Shown here: positions 13,423-13,462 of the stretch, in pieces
How the letters are laid out: every line of letters starts with the position of its first letter
Position numbering within the stretch: the stretch's first letter is position 1
DNA from: JBCCEJ01 sp039030335
GTDB taxonomy: Bacteria > Pseudomonadota > Gammaproteobacteria > HK1
Direction of reading: 5' to 3'
NCBI GenBank assembly: GCA_039030335.1
Contig: JBCCEJ010000108.1
Coordinates: 1 to 13,462 of the forward strand
Length of the DNA stretch: 13,462 nt
Position numbers and translations under genes: made by a program
The notes under the pieces: generated by a model
What the model was told of the DNA's origin: nothing
Seen by the model: only the letters and a program-made list of their open reading frames with translations
Database searches by the model: none

Positions 13423-13462
13423 CTTTCGGTGCTCTGGTGACCGGGTATCAGCCCGCATCCGG

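Noticed and set aside
1..13462. Mobile elements, tRNA or rRNA genes, CRISPR arrays, toxin-antitoxin pairs
   Set aside because: None was seen on reading both strands: no transposase or integrase motifs, no regularly spaced repeats and no cloverleaf-like sequences.

Overview
The window is about 13.5 kb of GC-rich bacterial chromosome, most likely from a gammaproteobacterium. The evidence is an E. coli-type SOS box (TACTGT-N8-ACAGTA), a long periplasmic tail-specific protease of the Prc/Tsp type, a DUF1631 protein and a GacS/BarA-style hybrid kinase. The exact lineage cannot be read from the sequence. No transposase, integrase, tRNA, rRNA or CRISPR array was seen, and base use is even across the genes, so this looks like resident chromosome rather than an island.

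Left edge (1-179): the first 14 codons of an error-prone polymerase gene, dnaE2, leave the window on the minus strand. A near-perfect LexA box touches its start codon and covers its -10 element. To the right, on the plus strand, lies a hybrid histidine kinase (180-2741) with four membrane segments, PAS, HisKA, HATPase and two receiver domains, but no Hpt domain.

Centre (2783-10622): a second-messenger cluster. A minus-strand pair encodes (i) a giant PilZ-DUF1631-GGDEF-EAL protein (4239-8756), with a degenerate GGDEF and an altered EAL site, interrupted by a roughly 400-residue Ala/Gly/Pro linker, and (ii) a soluble Ser/Thr kinase carrying a C-terminal cyclic-nucleotide-binding domain (2783-4096). 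Divergent from this pair, across a 309 bp intergenic region, is a class III nucleotidyl cyclase with all catalytic residues and a degenerate FHA-like C-terminal domain (9066-10622). The simplest reading is that the cyclase makes cAMP, cAMP is read by the kinase, and the kinase and its neighbour link cAMP to c-di-GMP signalling. The domains and motifs are visible in the sequence. The wiring is inference from gene proximity.

Right (10823-13462): prc, a secreted PDZ serine protease with its own ribosome binding site, then a convergent flavodoxin-fold NAD(P)H/FMN reductase on the minus strand. A strong bulged hairpin lies between the two. These two genes have no evident link to the signalling cluster.
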